Assembly (NCBI RefSeq): GCF_040219635.1
Contig: NZ_JAVJSC010000001.1
Location: 124,001 to 188,000 of the forward strand
Length of the DNA: 64,000 nt
Source: Pyruvatibacter sp.
GTDB taxonomy: Bacteria > Pseudomonadota > Alphaproteobacteria > CGMCC-115125
Reading direction: 5' to 3'
A program made the position numbers and the translations under genes. Below are positions 63,209-64,000 of the stretch, piece by piece; the stretch's first letter is position 1; the number at the start of each line of letters is the position of its first letter. The notes beneath the pieces were generated by a model. The model did not search any database. It was given only the letters and a program-made list of their open reading frames with translations, and was not told where the DNA came from.

Positions 63209-63403
63209 ATGACGATGCTCAACCCGTTCGCCCGCCGGACACAGGCGCCTGTGCACCCCGCTACCGGCGACCCTGCAAAAGACATGACGCAGGTGCTGCT
63301 GCGCATTGAGGCTCAGCTTGTGGAGTTGAACGACCGTAGTCGCGCTCTGGAAAAACTCGAGCGCCGCCTGCTCGGCATCGAGACGGCGATTAAGCACATT
63401 TAG
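63209..63403 (+). CDS. Small hypothetical protein with coiled coil
   Basis: I do not recognise this 64-residue protein. It begins with a short basic part (MTMLNPFARRTQ) and from about residue 24 to the end is a single charged amphipathic helix with heptad-like leucines (LLRIEAQLVELNDRSRALE, KLERRLLGIETAI), so it likely forms a coiled coil. AAGGAG lies about 10 bases before the ATG, supporting translation. It is 84 bases downstream of comEC and ends 35 bases from the convergent lexA. Confidence 0.65.
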   Translation: MTMLNPFARRTQAPVHPATGDPAKDMTQVLLRIEAQLVELNDRSRALEKLERRLLGIETAIKHI

Positions 63404-63409
63404 CAAGGC

Positions 63410-63434
63410 TGCCCAAAAAGGTTGCCCAAAAAGG
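63410..63434. repeat. Short direct repeat between convergent genes
   Basis: TGCCCAAAAAGG occurs twice, at 63410-63421 and 63423-63434, in the 35-base gap where the small gene and lexA meet. On the minus strand the A runs become T runs just beyond the lexA stop and could help end its transcript. Confidence 0.6.
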
Positions 63435-63438
63435 CGGC

Positions 63439-64000
63439 TTAGTAGCGCCGCATCAGGCCCACGAGTTTGCCCTGCACTTTTACGCGGTCAGACGGGAAGA
63501 TGCGGGTTTCGTAGGCCGGGTTGGCAGCCTCAAGAGCGATGGTGTCGCCTTTTTTGCGCAGCCGCTTGAGGGTGGCTTCCTGCTGGTCGATCAGGGCCAC
63601 CACAATGTCGCCGGAGGACGCCGTATCGGCGCGCTGAATGACCACTATGTCGCCATCATGAATGCCCGCATCCACCATCGAGTCGCCCTTGACCTCCAAA
63701 GCGTAGTGCTCACCGGAGCCAAGCAGGCTCGACGGTACGCCCACATGATTGGTGTCGTCCTGCAGCGCTTCAATGGGCGTACCCGCTGCAATCCGGCCGA
63801 CAAGCGGCAATGACAGTGCGTCACCCCCCTGGGGCACCGACAGGTGATTGTCCGGCATGGGGGCCGCGTCAGACAGGCTGCCCTGAATAACGCTGGGCGA
63901 AAACCCGCGCCGTATCGGCGCTGCTGTAGGCGGTGTCTGAGGGGCTGCTGAATCCGGCAGCTTGATGACTTCAAGCGCGCGGGCGCGATGGGCCATGCGG
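63439..64000 (-). CDS. lexA: LexA repressor, C-terminal part (cut by window end)
   Basis: LexA represses SOS genes and cleaves itself when stimulated by RecA filaments. The window holds about 187 codons from the 3' end; the N-terminal winged-helix domain lies beyond base 64000, and the first visible residues ([12 protein letters not shown]) are the usual end of that domain. The Ala-Gly cleavage site is seen in [12 protein letters not shown]. The S24 peptidase dyad is Ser in [11 protein letters not shown] and Lys in [12 protein letters not shown]. The linker between the domains is longer and more Pro-rich than in E. coli. Its product should bind the box at 36241. Confidence 0.97.
   Translation of the reverse strand, partial: RMAHRARALEVIKLPDSAAPQTPPTAAPIRRGFSPSVIQGSLSDAAPMPDNHLSVPQGGDALSLPLVGRIAAGTPIEALQDDTNHVGVPSSLLGSGEHYALEVKGDSMVDAGIHDGDIVVIQRADTASSGDIVVALIDQQEATLKRLRKKGDTIALEAANPAYETRIFPSDRVKVQGKLVGLMRRY

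Overview
The window is a stretch of a GC-rich alphaproteobacterial chromosome made almost entirely of core genes. Several features point to this class: the gene order tig-clpP-clpX-lon-hupB; a 14-gene nuo operon running straight into birA, coaX and an RNase J gene; a short bacterial-type ProRS; LpxI rather than LpxH; and a GAAC-N7-GAAC LexA box (GTTC-N7-GTTC on the other strand), the alphaproteobacterial form. Palindromic repeats with a CTTGA loop, common in this class, are scattered between genes. I would place it near Hyphomicrobiales/Parvibaculales, but the sequence alone does not settle the family.

Layout. 1-8.1 kb: the end of a GNAT acetyltransferase, tRNA-Leu, then the protein-folding and proteolysis block (trigger factor, ClpP, ClpX, Lon) and the nucleoid protein HU. 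8.1-11.4 kb: an orphan hybrid histidine kinase between tRNA-Val and tRNA-Asp. 11.4-29.4 kb: complex I (nuoA to nuoN), then birA, coaX, rnj and a DUF1467 membrane protein, all on the plus strand and mostly overlapping or nearly touching. 29.4-32.0 kb: an accessory stretch with four back-to-back hairpins, a candidate small RNA on the minus strand, a secreted protein with a possible papain-like Cys/His pair, and a cluster of palindromic repeats. 32.0-39.9 kb: GST, proS, lolC/E-lolD, a tiny SOS-controlled membrane protein that had no gene call, and dnaE. 40.0-42.2 kb: a molybdopterin oxidoreductase on the minus strand with a palindromic operator in front.

42.5-57.7 kb is the classic run rpsB-tsf-pyrH-frr-uppS-cdsA-dxr-rseP-bamA-skp-lpxD-fabZ-lpxA-lpxI-lpxB. 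It joins translation factors to isoprenoid, phospholipid, outer-membrane protein and lipid A synthesis. 57.7-64 kb: gltA and gltX on the minus strand, comEC and a small coiled-coil protein on the plus strand, and lexA on the minus strand, cut off by the window end so that its DNA-binding domain is missing.

The most interesting item is the 32-codon gene at 36293-36391. It has a strong Shine-Dalgarno, a TTGACA promoter with a perfect LexA box lying between -35 and -10, one predicted membrane span, and dnaE directly downstream. It is a good candidate for a SidA-like SOS cell-division inhibitor. Second is a likely independent RNA gene at about 29550-29746 on the minus strand.
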